This document shows positions 28,754 through 42,194 of a DNA stretch of 63,315 nt, piece after piece (the first letter of the stretch is position 1; every line of letters begins with the position of its first letter). The notes under the pieces were generated by a model. It searched no databases. It saw only the letters and a program-made list of their open reading frames with translations, and had not been told where the DNA came from. The stretch comes from Seison nebaliae. Taxonomy: Eukaryota; Rotifera; Pararotatoria; Seisonacea; Seisonidae. The translations under genes were made by a program, and so were the position numbers. The stretch lies in the NCBI GenBank assembly GCA_023231475.1, contig JALJEE010002763.1, positions 1-63,315 of the forward strand. The letters run 5' to 3'.

Positions 28754-28759
28754 AATAAA
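28754..28759 (+). promoter_or_regulatory. AATAAA polyadenylation signal of hillarin A
   Basis: A canonical AATAAA hexamer lies 160 nt after the copy A stop codon and before the copy B start, so the two paralogues look like separate transcripts. Confidence 0.5.
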
Positions 28760-28915
28760 ATAACAACATTCCATCATTTCTCTTCATATTGACATCTTTC
28801 TTTTAAACAATTTTCTTGCCTTTTTGTTTACTTAAAAATTTCTTGGAGACAATTCATTCAGGTTGGGAACATTTGTCAAATCATTTCCATTTCTAAGAAC
28901 CATCCAAGTTGAAAT

Positions 28916-31900
28916 ATGTCGAAAATCGTCAATTATTCGCACAATCCATATAATCTGAAATGCTATCGGTTTCCCCATCAATTCACTTCGATCATTATCA
29001 TTAATCCTTAACAATCATTTCATCATTAGATGTAATGGAATCGCCCATTTGTATGAACGAGTCGGACCGGTCAGAAATGAGATTTACCATCCCAATTGTT
29101 TCACTTGTTGTAAATGTAAAAAGAAATTGACTTTAGTTACTGTTGCCACAAATTCGGAGAATAGTGAAGATAAATTACTTTATTGCAAGAAACATGTACC
29201 TCAAAGTTCCATTCCTCATTACCAAAAATTGAATGGTCAACCTCAAAATTTGGAACATCATGATCGAACTTATCCCATCGTACCACGTAACTTTGAAGAG
29301 AATTTCCACTTTGAGGATCCTCTCTATGTCGAAGAGTATAATAAAAAGAAGTTTTAGTTGATTTCATCATCGTTTATAAAGATATGTTGAATTAGGAAAC
29401 AAATGGAGAAACCTTTAGCTGCTCTCGACATGAAAAAGGGAAAACGGGATTCATCACATTATAAACCGAAAATTGACCTTCCTCCCAATATTCTCAGTAT
29501 GTTCGTCATTTTTTCCATTTTATTCTATAAGATTTTTAGTGATTACGATGAGAGAATAAGAAAAGTGGCTGATCTATCATCAGATATGACTAAAGAAACA
29601 GACGAACAATTGGATAGTTCTAGAGAGAATTGGAAATTGGAGAAGAAAACATACACAAGTTTCGACGAGGTTTATGATCCAGTGGAGGGTGCTAAAGAAA
29701 CTATTGACAATCCTAATAAAATGGAAGATATGCCGAACGTCTATACGTATGAAGAGCATGAGATAGAAACGTTCCATAAATTTTATAAAATTATTAACGG
29801 CTATAATTACAACATTTTATAGAGAGCAACGAACAGTAGTAGATAATAAAACTTCGTCTAATGTTCAAGAGAATATAGAAGAGATCAATACTTCATATAA
29901 TTCTGATATTTTTCAAAGGTTATTCAATATTGTTTTTCATATTATTTCATGAAAATTATTCAAATTAAGTTATGGTGACAAATTTGGTTTTAATGACCAT
30001 ACGGAATCGGATAAAATTATTGGTTTCCATACAAGTCAAACTGATTTACAAGTAAACTACAACAACAGGCCTTCTGGTGGTATTTATGATCATGTGGAGA
30101 GAACGACGTCGAGAGAACCGGTAGCCAGGAACGTTATTGATAGTATGTTGAAGAATAGAATGTTTGAAGGATATTTATAGTTTTCACATAAACTAATTCA
30201 TCTTTCATTTATTCATAGAGTTAAACCATCTGAAACGTCTTCAATCAATGATTATAATAGAGTTCAAAAAACAGATTATGGAAAATTTTCTGAGTTAAAT
30301 TTTTTAACGGAATTGAATAATTGAGTTGAATTATAGAGTATCTGAAGTAATTGTAGTTAATGAAAGAAGTGATTATAATACAAAGTACGATTATGAAGAA
30401 AGACCTTCGAGTTCCGAATGGTCTCGTTATCCTGTAGGTGTACCTCATGACAATCTTGATTCGACCAAAGTTGGACAGGGTGCCGATTTTAACATTTCAC
30501 CAGATAGAAGTAATAAAGAATATTATGACACACCAACAACTTATCGTCCAATTTCCCAATATGATGATGTTAACCGTCAAGAACTTCCAAATTTATCAAG
30601 AAATCTGATAGGAAGTAATGAAAGATTAACGAGTGAAAAAACCGATTTCAGTTATGATTCATCAGATGGTAGTTCTTCTGAGGAAGACTCATCAGATGTC
30701 GACACATCTGAGGAGAATAGTAAAATACGAAAAAAAGTATCAGGAACTCATAAAGTACCAAAAAAAAGTTTGGATCCTTCTGGAAAGTTAGAATTTAATA
30801 CTCGTTCTCAATAAGAAAATACTCATTCACTTTTTAGCACTCGTCATTCTCAACATGTGATACCGTTACACAAATTTACATATAAAAATTCTCAAAAATT
30901 AAATTACATAAAATTTAGAGTTCATGAACGTACTTCAGTTACGAATTTGGGAATGGGAATCACCGAACTTCCAATGGACGACACGAACAAAATTATTATT
31001 ATTGAACCACATATTCTTAACGAGAAGGATGAAATGAATCGACGGAAGAATTTATTAGTTAAATTTCATATGATCGAAATCAATATTACATTTTCTAAAA
31101 GGATATTGCTACGACGAATTTGGAGAGTGTGAAATTATTGAAGATGTTGGAAGCGAAAATGAAGGTTGAAGAAACATCAGCAGTTCAAGAGTTTGAAACA
31201 CGATTATCGGAAATCGCAAGAGATGTAGCAGAAATTAAAAAGGAAGATAGGAAAGTTAAGACAAGAATTCTGAATATTGGGACATTATTTTGATACAGAT
31301 AGGAAAACAAGAGCGAGATGAAAAATATGTGACATTGAGGAAACAAAAGGTCAATGAGGAAGTTCAGAAAATGCAAAAAACGACTGCTGATCGTGTCGAT
31401 AAGTATACAGAGGAGATATTAGATATCTACGAAGATAATGACATTAATAATGAACCAGTTAGTTCTTTCTCAATAAGTAATATGAAAATATGAGAATACA
31501 CAGGTGGTCAATGTTTCGTGGAAACGAGAAATGAACAAAAATGAATTATTAGAAAAATATGCTGAGCGATTTGCATACGTTGACGGAATGGTCTTGCAAG
31601 TTCTATTATTTCTAATTTAGATGAATTATTTTCGAATTATTAGGTTGCTAATAAAATGCATGAATCTTATGTCGATTTAGTATCAGATTTGACGGAAGGT
31701 TGTCTGGATGATCTGGAGAAAGTTCGAGCTATATTTCGATGGATGACAATAAAGAATTTGAACATCGTCGATTTTTCATCGAAAGACGTCGATTCTATTC
31801 TGAAAAGAATAAAATATGGATTAGAAACATATCATACATTCTTCCGTCGTTTATGCAGGTTTCTTTTTAAATTTTTAAAAAATACTTCAATTTTATTATT

Positions 31901-33351
31901 TTCATAAAGTTTTGCTGGAATTAAATGTGTTGAAGTGAAAGGCTATTCGAAATTTGTTGATTATATTGCGGGTAAGAGAATTCGTCCCGGAGAATTCCAG
32001 AACACTTGGAATGCTGTTTATGCCGTTAATCAATGGCATCTTATTAGTTGTGATTGGGCCGCAAGGTTTCCGATTCTCTTGTTTTTATTTCTTTTGACGA
32101 ATATTGTTTCTAAGATATTTATCAAGAAAATTAGAGAGATTAACCACCAAATCAGTCACATATCGTTACGATGAACATTATTTCTGTACTGATCCAGAGA
32201 AATTTATTTACGAATTTTTTCCCGAAGATCAAAAATGGCAATTATTGAAAATGCCGATAAAATTACATGAGTTCATCCAATTACCAGTTGTCCATTCGCT
32301 GTTCTTCCATTATGGATTTGAATTGATACATCCACAAAGTTCAGTCGTTTCGTGTGGAGAAGAAAGTAATTGTTCGATCGTTCTACAATTACGAAAGTCG
32401 TTTGCAAAAGACGTCCAAATCAACTATATACTGAGAGAGAGGAATGTGGAGAATACAGTGAAAATTACAAAAGAAGAATTGAGAAGATTCGTCATGTTCA
32501 CGAGAGACACGCAAAAGCTCAATTTTAATATCGATTGTTTCAAAAGAGGAATTTATATTTTCCAAGTATATGCCGCTTACATCGGATCAGACGAGAATCT
32601 GTCAATATTACCTAAAACCAGCACTTGGATTTGCGAGTTTTCAGTAGATTGTAAGTACAAAAATAAGAGTATTTCGAAAGAATTCGTCATGTTACCAAAA
32701 ATGGATGTTCCGGTTTGGGGATGGTGTTCCTCTAAACACAATTTGAGATGTATTAGTCATTACCAACCGATGATATTGATTCATTGGACTGAATATGCGA
32801 TATATTTTAAAGCCGATGCACCGGGAATCCGAAAAGTTTCTAGTACCATCTCTTCCAATAGTGACACGGTCGCTGGAGTAACATTACGACAAGTGGAAGA
32901 TTTGATTGAAGCACAATTGTATTGTAGTTCTCCGGGAGAATATGCTTTTTGTCTCAATATAATTGACGCCAATAATGAAAGAGAAACAATCCAATATCTT
33001 ATCAATTATACCCCACATATCGACCTTCATAATGAAAGTTTTATAACAAATAAACAATACCTCTTACCATATTCCCATGATCGTTCCAATATTTATTCTT
33101 TTTATCCATCTGTCGCAATCATCATGAAAGTGGTGAAAAATATCCGATATACAGCAAAAGTATGGCACGAAGGTGAATTCACAACTGCTACACTTAATGT
33201 TCAAGGAAAGAAATTGATCGCAGACCTGTTTCTAGTTGGTGAAGGAGATCATTATTTCATGGTTTTCTCCAATGATGAAGTGATGGCCAAATACATTATT
33301 CATTGTATCAAAAAAGAAAAACCGAAAACTAATGACTCGTTGACAAATTGA
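28916..33351 (+). CDS. Hillarin-like LIM + KY/transglutaminase-like protein, copy B
   Basis: A tandem paralogue of the preceding gene. Exons 28916-28968, 29030-29350, 29396-29500, 29540-29770, 29823-29918, 29970-30146, 30219-30293, 30337-30786, 30838-30864, 30919-31057, 31102-31254, 31299-31457, 31504-31599, 31644-31858, 31910-32065 and 32115-33351 give an intact 1229-aa frame. The LIM domain starts KCYRCNG and continues HPNCFTCCKC. A long low-complexity, acidic linker (including SSSEEDSSDVDTSEE) takes the place of the short linker in copy A, then a coiled coil, then the KY core (VRAIFRWMTIKN, IKYGLETYH, NTWNAVYAVNQW, CDWAAR) and C-terminal repeats. The two junctions flanking the CVEVKGYSK block are in the same place and phase as in copy A. 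All 15 introns begin GTT. The linker exon junctions (30146/30219 and 30786/30838) are the least certain. Catalytic residues are missing as in copy A. Confidence 0.82.
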
Positions 33352-36300
33352 ATGAAACATCTTCGAAAAAAAACAGAAATTTTAAAATTCTTTAAAAAAT
33401 CAAATTAAATATCTCCCAAAAATGAAAAATAAGAACGAAAAAATTTATTCAAATTAAGGAATTAACTTAAAAATAATAAATTGAATTAATTCGTTTTCAT
33501 TAAATTTATGTCATCCTAAGGGGAATTTTGGTGAGTTCTTCTTGGAACTCGTTCTAGTCTCTAAAAGTTAATAACTTCTACTTCTTCTTCTTCAGTTTCG
33601 TCGTCAACTGGAATTATATTGATAGTTCCATTCTATTACTATTTAAATCGGACGTGAGGGATAACTAAATATCAAAGATCACGTACAACATCGTATTCTT
33701 AGTTGACCTTCATTGAACGGAACGAGATATTAAGAGTTGAATACAACAATTTCTTCTTACGTCATGTTAGAAAGATGGGAGAAATTATTATTACAGATGT
33801 AACAAACAGAAGAATAGTAGGATATATGTAGAACTTGTCGATCATCTAACACATCTGATTGTCGATTTTCTTCTCAAAACATTTTCAGCATTCTTTTTTC
33901 TTTTAATTTACACCGTGATGATTTTTGTAGTGGAATTGAAATTGGAGTAAATGAAAATTCGTCTTCAAATTAATTTACATTTTCTTCTACAATTTCGTTT
34001 TCTTTTCTTCGGTCACTATTTGATTATCAGCGTCTGTAAAAATAACGAAAAATCATTTGATTGAAACGAGTGAGTGAGTGGAGACTGCAAGAATAATTGA
34101 TTATCCCCGAATGTAACATACAAACGAGCAGGTGCTCCTTCTTCATTTTCGAAAGAAGACTACATTGTCTCAATTGATTTCGATGTATATTATAATCTGC
34201 AAAGTAAACAATTTACAAGTAACCATCGTCCACCATCCATTGTCTTAATGAATATGGTGAAGTGGCCGGAAGATGACGTTTCAGTTTTAAATAAGTAAAC
34301 GTCCTACAAAACAGAAAAAGAAGAGGAATCTCAAAAATTGAGTGAATTTTTTTTGTCTTAAGTGAACTTTAGAGAATAGAATATCAAACTTCGTGACTAT
34401 TTCTGGAGAAACCGGACGGTATTATTATTTTCCATTATCTCGCTAATAATTGATGGAACAGGAATCAAATCAAATAATAATCATCGAAAAACTCGAGAAT
34501 AAAATGATGGAAAAACCGGAAGGTGAATTCATCTTTTCACATATTTCTATTCAACAAACAAATATTTTATTCGATAAATCTTTCTCGATCATATTTGAAC
34601 TTCGATTCAATAGAACCACCACTTCCCACAAAAAGATGGACAGAATGTTTAATTCAAATGATTCTTCATCATCCAAATCATTTTTGTTTACCGCTAATCA
34701 AAAATTCTAAAGAATCAAATGGAAAAATATTCACATATTTAATAATACAGTGCGAAACGTGAGATTAACAACAATTCTGTAAGTTGTAAAATCATGAAAG
34801 ATATGATGATGAGTCGGCGTCGATTGAACTTAGACAGTAGAAAGGAACAGGAAGGTAAATGCGACGTTACCTATTTATTCTCTCTCTCACTTTCACGTGT
34901 TTATTCTTTTCGAGCATATTTTACTTCTGCACAATATTGTCAAGTCGATCAGTTGTCAAATAATTAGAGGATTATGAAACAGTTTTTTTCTGAGAGACAA
35001 TAATCATAATTTTCCACTTGTCGTTGATTTTCATTAGAATTAAAGTGATTAATTCACATCTATCTCTTCATTCTCGTTGTCATATGGATCGTCTGTTAAC
35101 ATGTTATATTTGTCATTATATTCCCAATGCTGAGTAAAGGAAGAAAAAGAAGATTTTAAAAAGAAGAATATTTGGAGAACTGACTGAATATCAACTCAGG
35201 GAACAAGTGGACGTTTCCGGTTACACTACCTCTCGAAACCCGAAGGTTTCTTTCACGTATTGATTTAAAGTATTTATTCTCCAACGATCAACCACTAAAC
35301 ATATTCGCCACAACCAAAATGTTTAGTTGATCATTGAATATCATTAGCATCAACAAATAGATAAATGATCCGTCTCAAAATAAGAAAACATTTCTATGTC
35401 TGGTTTATGATGAATATCAGATATTGATCAAGATATCTTTCTAAATCTATTCAATTATGAAAGAAGATCTCCTCACTAATTGAATGGGAGAAAAGAAAGC
35501 AATTGTGAAAATTAGATGTTATTGATCAATTGTATTATTGAAGATTAGATATACTTATCATAAGATCAATATTCTATCGAAGTTGAGCACAAATATGGAA
35601 AGTGTGGAGGGGACATGTGAGGAGTATTTACCATCATTTTCTCAAAAACCTTTCTCGCTGATAAAAGAAAAGGTGGAAGTAAATGGAAATTTTCTCACTT
35701 AAATTATTTATCCGATGATTTAACAAATGATGCCCACAGAAACAGTATAAACAACGTCAAAATTATAAGACAAATATTGATAAACGAATCATTTTAGCGA
35801 GTTGAGCCATTTCTTCTTCAATAGCTCGACTCCATAGGATGACGAAGGAAAAATGTGCACTCAATTCTATTCTCCCGCTCCGTTTTAATCCGATATAGTT
35901 TTATGACAAGCTATGCCATTCATCCAATACGAGGAAAGATGAAGCGATTCACTCGTATATCGTGTGTCATGTGAGAGATTATAATTCACGATTGAGCGCT
36001 CTTCCAACGAAAATTTTTATTTTCTTTTAAAAATGTTCTTTCTCCTCATCAAATCATTCCACGTTCCATGCTGAGATTGTTATAAAACATCATGTATTGT
36101 TTCTTCTTCTTCTTCTCCTTCATTCAAAAGAGTCTCCATTGAAGTCTGAAGAGGACAAGTATTTACGTCTCTTATTCGACAAGTATAATTCAATCGAAAT
36201 GTTGTTTAGTCGTTTTCAAACACTAATCTACATCTCTACCTGTCTCATCAAAAATCGCCGCTCTCAAATAAGTTTTGTTAGAATAATAATAAAATGAATA

Positions 36301-39011
36301 AATTTTTCGAGAGAACTGACGAATATAAGCAGCTTAATTCTGTTTCCGGACACGACTCGATATATTCATTTGCAAGTCAATTCAATTAACGGGAATCTCC
36401 ATTCTTTCCATATCCATCTGCTATCACATCCTTCTCCTTCTTATTCAATCAGCTTATTCTCAATCTGTTGAACAAGCGTTTCATTCATTCATTCATCCAT
36501 TCATGTAACACTTCATCTCTCGGTTTGCGGCGCCAACGGGAAAATTTCTAATTTTCTTTCTATTCATTTTCTAAATGAATTCCATCCCTCCAAATTTACC
36601 ATCTGCGTTCTCTATTATTACTCATCTATTAATGTCTTATGTATTTCATTTTAATTAGTTGAGGCAACAAAATCAGTAGTTAAACAATAAAGCACGAAAC
36701 TGTTCCACACAAATTAGTAATGGAACTGGCAAGTTGGTAAACTCTTGCTAATTTCTTTTAATTAGTTACCAATTAACGTTTCTTAACTTTCTTTCTTATA
36801 ATATTCAGCCTTACGCGAAAAGTACTTGACTCGAGAAAAAGAAAGTTTTTTTCTACAAATGAATATCCCCCAAATATTTCGAAAGGAACTCATTTCTGAA
36901 TATGTTTCGGTACTGACACACTCCCATCCCTAACCAATTAGGCGATCAATAAGAGATATGAAAAAAGTTTCGGAATAATGTTACAGATTTGAATTAATTG
37001 CCGAATCTGAAGTTACAGATGGAAGAATTTTATTGAGGATGAAGATACGTCGCACGAATTGCATGAGCTCAAACCAATTTACGATTAATTAGTAGTAGTG
37101 TCCTGTGGAAGGGAAAATGTTAGAGATTATTTTAATTCGTCTCTTCGACAAAAGTCGAGAAATGCTCAACACTGTTCTTTATTTGGTGAAGAAATCAAGT
37201 GTGAATTGGGAGAAATGATATAAAAAACTCGACTACTCATCTCTGAGTTTAGCACTCTTGTCATTTCGTTTTATTATCATACAGCGTTTAGCACCTATTC
37301 CTTATAATTAATCCGTCTTAATTCAAAAATTCATGTCAGATGTATGGTGAAAAGTTAAAGATTGATTGCATTCCACGAGATTTTCATATTTACTAATAAT
37401 TTCCATAATTTCCATCTCATTTATTATTGGGAAAACCGAATAGGAATAACTTCCGGTGTTCTTCTGTCAAAACAAGCATCATTTGCAAACGGAATCGATT
37501 CATGAGCGTGTCATGTAGTATTTTGACACATTTCCTTTCCTCGAAAAACAAGTTGTAGGAATGAAGTGAAATCATAAGCACGAAATCTCTCCTGTATCAG
37601 TCGCATATATATTGATTATTGTTCATTTCTCATCGTCGAGTGACTGGTGTATCATAATCCGGGAATTAATCCGCCACCAATTTTCTCTCGCACAATATGT
37701 ATATATTTTGATTATTATCTCTAACTCCAATTGGAGTTATAAATAGAATAATAGTCAGCATCATTGTGTATTGTGGAATATCTTCAGTCTTCCAATAAGG
37801 TATTAATAGAATTTCGTCTTTCTCAATCGATGTATATGTTCGACATGTATTCGTGCGTTGTAGAAGATGGTGAGAGAGCTGAAAGAGAAAGAAAACTCAA
37901 AATGTAGTTCGAGATGCGATCGAGTATCTTGGATAGCGAGTCTACTAATTGAAATTTGTGCAAAAACGTCTGACACGAAACATTAATTAAAAATTGAGTG
38001 AACGACGAAAAATAGGAATAAAATTTTCTTTCCTATTACTATTGAATTAATTTTCATTTGATGCTTTCATCAAATAAAGTGGATACTTCATCCAATGAAA
38101 GAGTGTGTCATCCTCTTGCATTCGTTGGCACGAAAATAATTATGATTCATTCCCTCCCGACCCGACCCAACTGAATAAGAGAACTACCGATGAAATTTTA
38201 GTAGTCCATTCATCGATTTGTGCAACAGGAGAAGTAAGTAGATATATCCAATCAGTGAAGAATCAATGAAGGAGACGACTGGATGTTCGAATGGGAACTG
38301 AAATATTTCATTTTGTAACGTATCATTCTATTCCGTATGCCTGTGATCGTATCGCATTCGTATCGTCTTTTGACGATACCGACATCTGTTCGTCGACGTA
38401 TGCGAAGAAATACGGTTAATCGGCTTAAAAATCTCTAGAATAAATTTATCATGAAGATGTCATCGTTTTCTTTTCTTGCGTTCCTCCCTATCTATTTTGA
38501 TTCTCCCAATCTACAATTTCAATCTCTTTTCTTTACCTTTCCCAATTCTTCTTCTTCTCGATTCGTTCTCGAACGATTGTCGAGAAGAAAATTGTTTCGT
38601 TCGTTATTTTGACTTCTTCCTCATACACGAAAGTTGAATTGTGTTTTCTTCTTTTACTTTCTCTTCGACTTTCATCCACAACGGAAAAAGGGGAATGTCG
38701 ATGATCGGGGTGGATTCAATGTAGCATCATAATTATCACTCATGTTTCGGGTGATGCGCTAAATCTTCCTCAGTCAGTTGTTTCATATCGGATTAAATGG
38801 CAATTTCCTATCATTATTTCTTCATTATGAAAATTGTTTTGAAAACCGATAGATTATTATTCTTCTTCTACTTTTACCTTCTCTTCAAATAACAGTTTTC
38901 TCTTCTTTTTTCATATAAATTCTCCCAGATTTCTTTATTCGAATTTCAGCAAAACTAACAATTGGATGTTGAGATAATTTTGAATCAACTAAAATTTCTT
39001 AATACATTAAA
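33352..39011. other. 5.7 kb intergenic upstream of Otx
   Basis: No gene is recognisable. It contains short ORFs without motifs, ATTC/CATT-type simple sequence near 36480-36510, and a perfect 16-bp palindrome next to a TATAAATA at 37723-37746. As the upstream flank of a head-patterning homeobox gene it is a reasonable place for enhancers, but I can name no specific site. Confidence 0.5.
37723..37746. promoter_or_regulatory. Perfect 16-bp palindrome followed by TATAAATA
   Basis: AACTCCAATTGGAGTT is its own reverse complement and is directly followed by ATAAATAG, so a TATA-like TTATAAATA overlaps its right edge. It lies about 1.27 kb upstream of the Otx start codon. It could be a core promoter with an upstream dimer site, or chance. 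Confidence 0.3.
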
Positions 39012-41613
39012 ATGAGTACGACTCAATTGGAGAATTATGTTACGAATAACAATATGATGTTCAATAATCCTACAATCCCATCAACCGACGGAGATAATTT
39101 ACAAATGAATTCTGATGAGAAAAACGGTAAATATTCTTCTTGGATTTTTGGGACCAATCATTCCACTAATGGAAATCATTCGTTTACTAATCAATCATTT
39201 CCTCGAGACACCGGCCCTCTCGAATGTAACACATATGAGACGAATAATATGAGTGAGAAGAAATCTTCGAGCAAATTAGAATACGAAAATAATTTCGACA
39301 AAGTGAATTCGACTTGTGAAAATTCCAACAACAACACTAATGGAGGAGATACTCAAACGAATTCTGCATATTCCACATTGATGGCACTCAATCCCGAATT
39401 ATTAACATTAGAGAATAGTGCATTCTTTTTGAACAATATGAATCTGTTCAATCTAAACAAAAATTTCAATGGTGAGAATATCGATCAGAAAACGGAAGGA
39501 ACGACGGAATATCCAAGTGAGAATGATCAACAAAATCGTTTACAAAACAATTGGTATCAAGGGAAGAAATTGAATGGGAATGATGATAATAAAATGAATG
39601 AAAATGAAAATGAGAATCTTTCAACAACAACATCATTAATGTTACCAAACGATATAACGAATTCAGCATCTTATATGAACTTTGCTGCAATGGCCGCTGC
39701 TGGTTTAGATGCCACACTCCTTGATCCAAATACATTAGCTAATGTTTATTATTCGAATGCTTTCAGTTCAGTGCATGATAGTAATATTAATCAAAATCAG
39801 AATACTGGTCAAAATAATGAAATTAATTTGAATGAGAATAATGGACTAATAGAGAACAAGCAGAATAACACCGGTTTATCATCAACAAGTCAAAATAATT
39901 CAACTACCAATAATCTCTCAGCAATTACGACAAGTTGCAACAATAATGAAGCGAACAAAGCATTGGCATCATTAGCTTGTGTCTCTAATCCGTATGCGGT
40001 GACGATGGCTGCATTCAATCAGCCGATGGATGCAATGCTCCATTCGGCAATGGGATATGGTTTGTCTTTTAATTCTTTTGTTGATTTCATTCTTTCTTCA
40101 TAGGTGCTTCATTGGGGCAAAGAAAACAACGACGAGAACGAACCACATTCACTCGCGCTCAATTGGATGTGTTGGAAGCATTATTCTCGAAGACTAGATA
40201 TCCCGATATATTTATGCGGGAGGAAGTTGCATTAAAAATAAATTTACCCGAATCTCGTGTACAAGTTAAACTTTTTTTTCAATTTGATTTTTCAAACAAA
40301 CTTTATTCGAATAGGTGTGGTTTAAGAATCGTCGAGCTAAATGCCGTCAACAACAACATATGCAGAAGCAACGACAATTGAACTTGAGCTCGACGGCAGC
40401 ACCAACTACTACTAATCGGATCAATAATCCCCATAGCAACAATTTACAAAGATCGAAAGTTGAAGGAAATATGGGACGAATGAAAAGTGTCGATGGAACG
40501 ACAAACAATGTAACTTTTCCATTAAATAAATCGAAGAAATTTAATGAATCAGACAAGAAGGACGAGAATGAGGAGAGCAAAGAGAATGATAAACAGAAAC
40601 AAAACAAAACCCAATTTCCAATAACACAAAAAACAAACATTAGCACGTCATCAGGTGTGTCAACCGGTAGCAGTACAAATTCACCATCCAACGCATCTGA
40701 TAGTGGACATGGTGAAGAATATGATGATGAGCCAAATAACAGTTCTACTCCAAGTAGGAAACGACCATCAACATCGGAAAAGTCGTTTGACAAAAAAACG
40801 AAATTTTCCATTTTGAAACAATCTCCAATTCAAAAATTACCAAATAAACTTAAGACATCATATTTTTTGAAAACGAATTCAAATGATAATGATTCATCGA
40901 TTGAATTAGATACATCTGCGAACAATTATGGAAACTTTATAAAAACCGCTCTTCTGTCAACAGCTGCAAATAATATTGATTGTAATAAATCGAATAAGAA
41001 AGAAAATGTGAAGGAAGTGAAGAATGAACAAGTTATTCCTAATACAACAACCACCACAACATATTCAGCCGCTAACCAATTTACTGAATATTATGAAAGA
41101 AGCTTATCTCAACATTCACATCATCATCAACAACAACCACCACAACAACAACAACAACAACAATGGAATATAAATTCGATTGAATCATCTCAAAGTTAAA
41201 AATTTTTATACTTTTAATTTTTAACGGTTTATTTGTTTTGGTTAATAGATAATTATGTGAAACAAGAACCTAATCAATATTTTCAAGATCAAATCAACAT
41301 GTTCAATCTCCTCGCATCACAACAACAACAACAAGTCTATGAATCAGATATGAAAAAAATTATCTCATCAACATCTAATAATACTGCGAGTATGGAAAAT
41401 TATTTATCCATGTTCCAACAACAACAACAACAACAACATCAGATGGAAGTAACTCAAACTAATGGAGATCACGATTTTTACAATATCCAAAACTATGCGA
41501 ATTATTTCCCAATTCTTGATTCAAATATATCAACTACCACTTCGGAGAACACCGAAAGAAGTCAAAATCAAATTAATTCAACCGATGTCTATTCTACAGA
41601 GAATGCGATATAA
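39012..41613 (+). CDS. otd: Orthodenticle/Otx homeobox transcription factor
   Basis: A paired-class K50 homeodomain transcription factor that patterns the anterior head and brain and acts in photoreceptors. Exons 39012-40059, 40104-40264, 40315-41194 and 41249-41613 give 817 aa. The homeodomain (about 357-417) starts [20 protein letters not shown] and contains [20 protein letters not shown] and the recognition helix [16 protein letters not shown], with Lys at position 50 as in Otx/Bicoid. The residues flanking the homeodomain introns (GYG/ASLG and RVQ/VWF) fix the junctions exactly. The roughly 350-residue region before the homeodomain is Asn-rich and much longer than in most Otx proteins, where the homeodomain is near the N-terminus. 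Poly-Gln tracts lie in the last two exons. The three introns begin GTT. Confidence 0.95.
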
Positions 41614-42194
41614 GTACGGATTTATCCCAATAACCATCTTCTATTTATTTCTTCATCTTTCCGCCACTCCGACATTGCGACGATTTAATGATTTAAATAA
41701 ATTTAAAAAAAGTATAATATTATTATTCTTTTCAATTTTCTATTTCATTTCATTCATATCTTCTAAATCGTACATATAATCATGACATTCATCATAACAA
41801 CCATTAAAATATCGTGAAATTTTCTTATAATTTTATTATTTATTTATCATCACCCTTATTAAAATTTGTTATTGTGCTATCTCTCATACTATTCTTTAAT
41901 CATACTCTCTGCAATAATTATAATTTACTAATACAAAAGTATAAATATAACTGACACAAACTAGTATATATAGTATATACTATACTACTATAGTATAGTC
42001 CATTGTTGGTGTATATTAACTAACATTGTATCCAATTCATAACCGTTATTAATTATTAAATAATTAATGTATGAAATCATCTTTGAACGAAAGAACCGGC
42101 GTTATAAATATTGAAATTGATAAATATCCATCGCAAACTAATTTCCGACTCCTTTCTTCAGTGAAGGAAATTTGAAAATTGAGCTGTTGGGAAA
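41614..42194. other. Intergenic spacer between Otx and TRAPPC4
   Basis: A 581-bp AT-rich spacer that contains a TATA-type palindromic repeat (41961-42000). No gene is visible. It likely holds the Otx 3' UTR and the TRAPPC4 promoter. Confidence 0.5.
41961..42000. repeat. TAGTATA-type palindromic repeat
   Basis: Short units of CTAGTATATA, AGTATATACT and CTATACTA/TAGTATAG are nested so that several self-complementary arms overlap. It looks like an imperfect AT microsatellite able to form a cruciform or RNA hairpin. Confidence 0.5.

Noticed and set aside
28916-31650. Hillarin B as a decayed pseudogene made of short broken ORFs
   Set aside because: All fragments join through GTT...AG introns into one intact 1229-aa frame with a complete LIM domain and KY core.
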